From Pseudofrankia asymbiotica (lineage in GTDB: Bacteria; Actinomycetota; Actinomycetes; Frankiales; Frankiaceae), in contig NZ_MOMC01000006.1 of the NCBI RefSeq assembly GCF_001983105.1, forward strand, positions 31,178 through 44,477: a stretch of DNA of 13,300 bases. The letters are read 5' to 3'. Made by a program: the position numbers and the translations under genes. Below the pieces are notes generated by a model. That model was not told the DNA's origin. It did not search any database and saw nothing but the letters and a program-made list of their open reading frames with translations. Positions 12,945-13,300 of the stretch are shown here, one piece after another (the stretch's first letter is position 1; every line of letters begins with the position of its first letter).

Positions 12945-13300
12945 ATGCGAAGGATCAGTCGGGCCGTGGTTGCCGCGGCCGTCTCGGCCAGCTTCGTCTC
13001 TGCCACGGCGGCCGGTGCGTCGGCCGCCGTGTCGCCAAGCCCTCGGCCCGCACCGCCCACGACCGGGTCCGCACCCTCGGCTCAGCGCTGGTTCCCGCCC
13101 TGCTGGTCGTCCCAGCTGCGTCCGGCCATCGTGGAAGGAGAGGGCGCCGCGGGCAGCACGTACATCACGTTCTCCTACACGAACATCGGGCGGCATAGCT
13201 GCGTGGTGAAGGGCTATCCGCATGTGTCGTTCGTCAACGCCAAGGGATGGCGGATCGGCGCGCCGGCGGCGTGGATGGCGGGCACCGTCAAGCCGGTGAT
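12945..13300 (+). CDS. Secreted DUF4232 domain protein (partial, 5' end)
   Basis: The frame runs from ATG 12945 off the right edge, giving 118 residues. Residues 1-27 are a signal peptide: MRRISR, a hydrophobic Ala/Val stretch, and an ASA|AV cleavage site. Residues 28-50 are a Pro/Ser-rich spacer. From residue 53 the DUF4232 pattern appears: Cys53, QLRPAIVEGEGAAGSTY, FSYTNIGRHSC (Cys86), GYPHVSFV and WRIGAPA. The two cysteines probably form the family's disulphide. DUF4232 proteins are exported and common in actinomycetes; their role is not known. No lipobox is present, so the protein is probably released or wall-associated rather than a lipoprotein. It is preceded by a duplicated leader region. 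Confidence 0.9.
   Translation, partial: MRRISRAVVAAAVSASFVSATAAGASAAVSPSPRPAPPTTGSAPSAQRWFPPCWSSQLRPAIVEGEGAAGSTYITFSYTNIGRHSCVVKGYPHVSFVNAKGWRIGAPAAWMAGTVKPV

Noticed and set aside
12788..13198. 136-codon plus-strand frame overlapping the DUF4232 start
   Set aside because: It is out of frame with a clear signal peptide and DUF4232 protein, and its translation is Arg/Gly/His-rich without motifs.

Overview
The window is very GC-rich, with strong G/C bias at third codon positions. It carries F420-type luciferase-like oxidoreductases, a DUF4232 secreted protein and an actinobacterial-style single-stranded DNA-binding protein paralogue. This points to a high-GC actinomycete chromosome; a Frankia-like organism would fit, but the genus is an inference. 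I see no integrase, transposase, phage gene or CRISPR array, so this looks like ordinary chromosome with several lineage-specific genes.

Layout, left to right. (1) 1-405: the 3' end of an LLM-class F420-dependent oxidoreductase, then a very GC-rich repeat and palindrome. (2) 668-1204: a Cys-type glutathione peroxidase, convergent with a minus-strand pair. That pair is a membrane-anchored helix-turn-helix protein (2220-3542) followed by a DUF72/YecE-like protein (1354-2208). A 9-bp hairpin separates the convergent ends. (3) 3543-3909: a divergent intergenic region holding a perfect 20-bp-stem hairpin, then an unrecognised conserved-looking protein (3910-4617). (4) A palindromic terminator candidate and a minus-strand tRNA-Arg(TCT) at 4670-4742, then about 485 bases with no convincing gene but with a tandem repeat and a perfect 17-bp hairpin. 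(5) A minus-strand aldo/keto reductase (5228-6109), divergent from an SSB paralogue (6500-7153). The 390 bases between them hold a tandem 16-bp repeat and several inverted repeats. (6) A GT-C type membrane glycosyltransferase (7448-9748). (7) Two adjacent Nudix-fold genes (9939-10379 and 10411-11439). Both have damaged Nudix boxes, and the second is fused to a C-terminal TerB-like domain. (8) A complete minus-strand LLM oxidoreductase (11474-12532), paralogous to the partial one at the left edge. (9) A leader region with a duplicated Shine-Dalgarno block and a possible 31-codon ORF, then the start of a secreted DUF4232 protein that runs off the right edge.

The most unusual element is the Nudix-like / Nudix-TerB pair. 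The two genes lie 31 bp apart, are similar to each other along their Nudix parts, and have both lost residues needed for the usual Mg-dependent Nudix chemistry. One is joined to a domain known from tellurite/stress (Ter) systems. This suggests a small nucleotide-sensing or stress module rather than housecleaning hydrolases, but that function is inferred. The other genes are mostly single-gene units: redox (glutathione peroxidase, aldo/keto reductase, LLM enzymes), DNA binding (SSB), envelope (GT-C transferase, DUF4232) and a likely two-gene unit (HTH-membrane protein plus DUF72).
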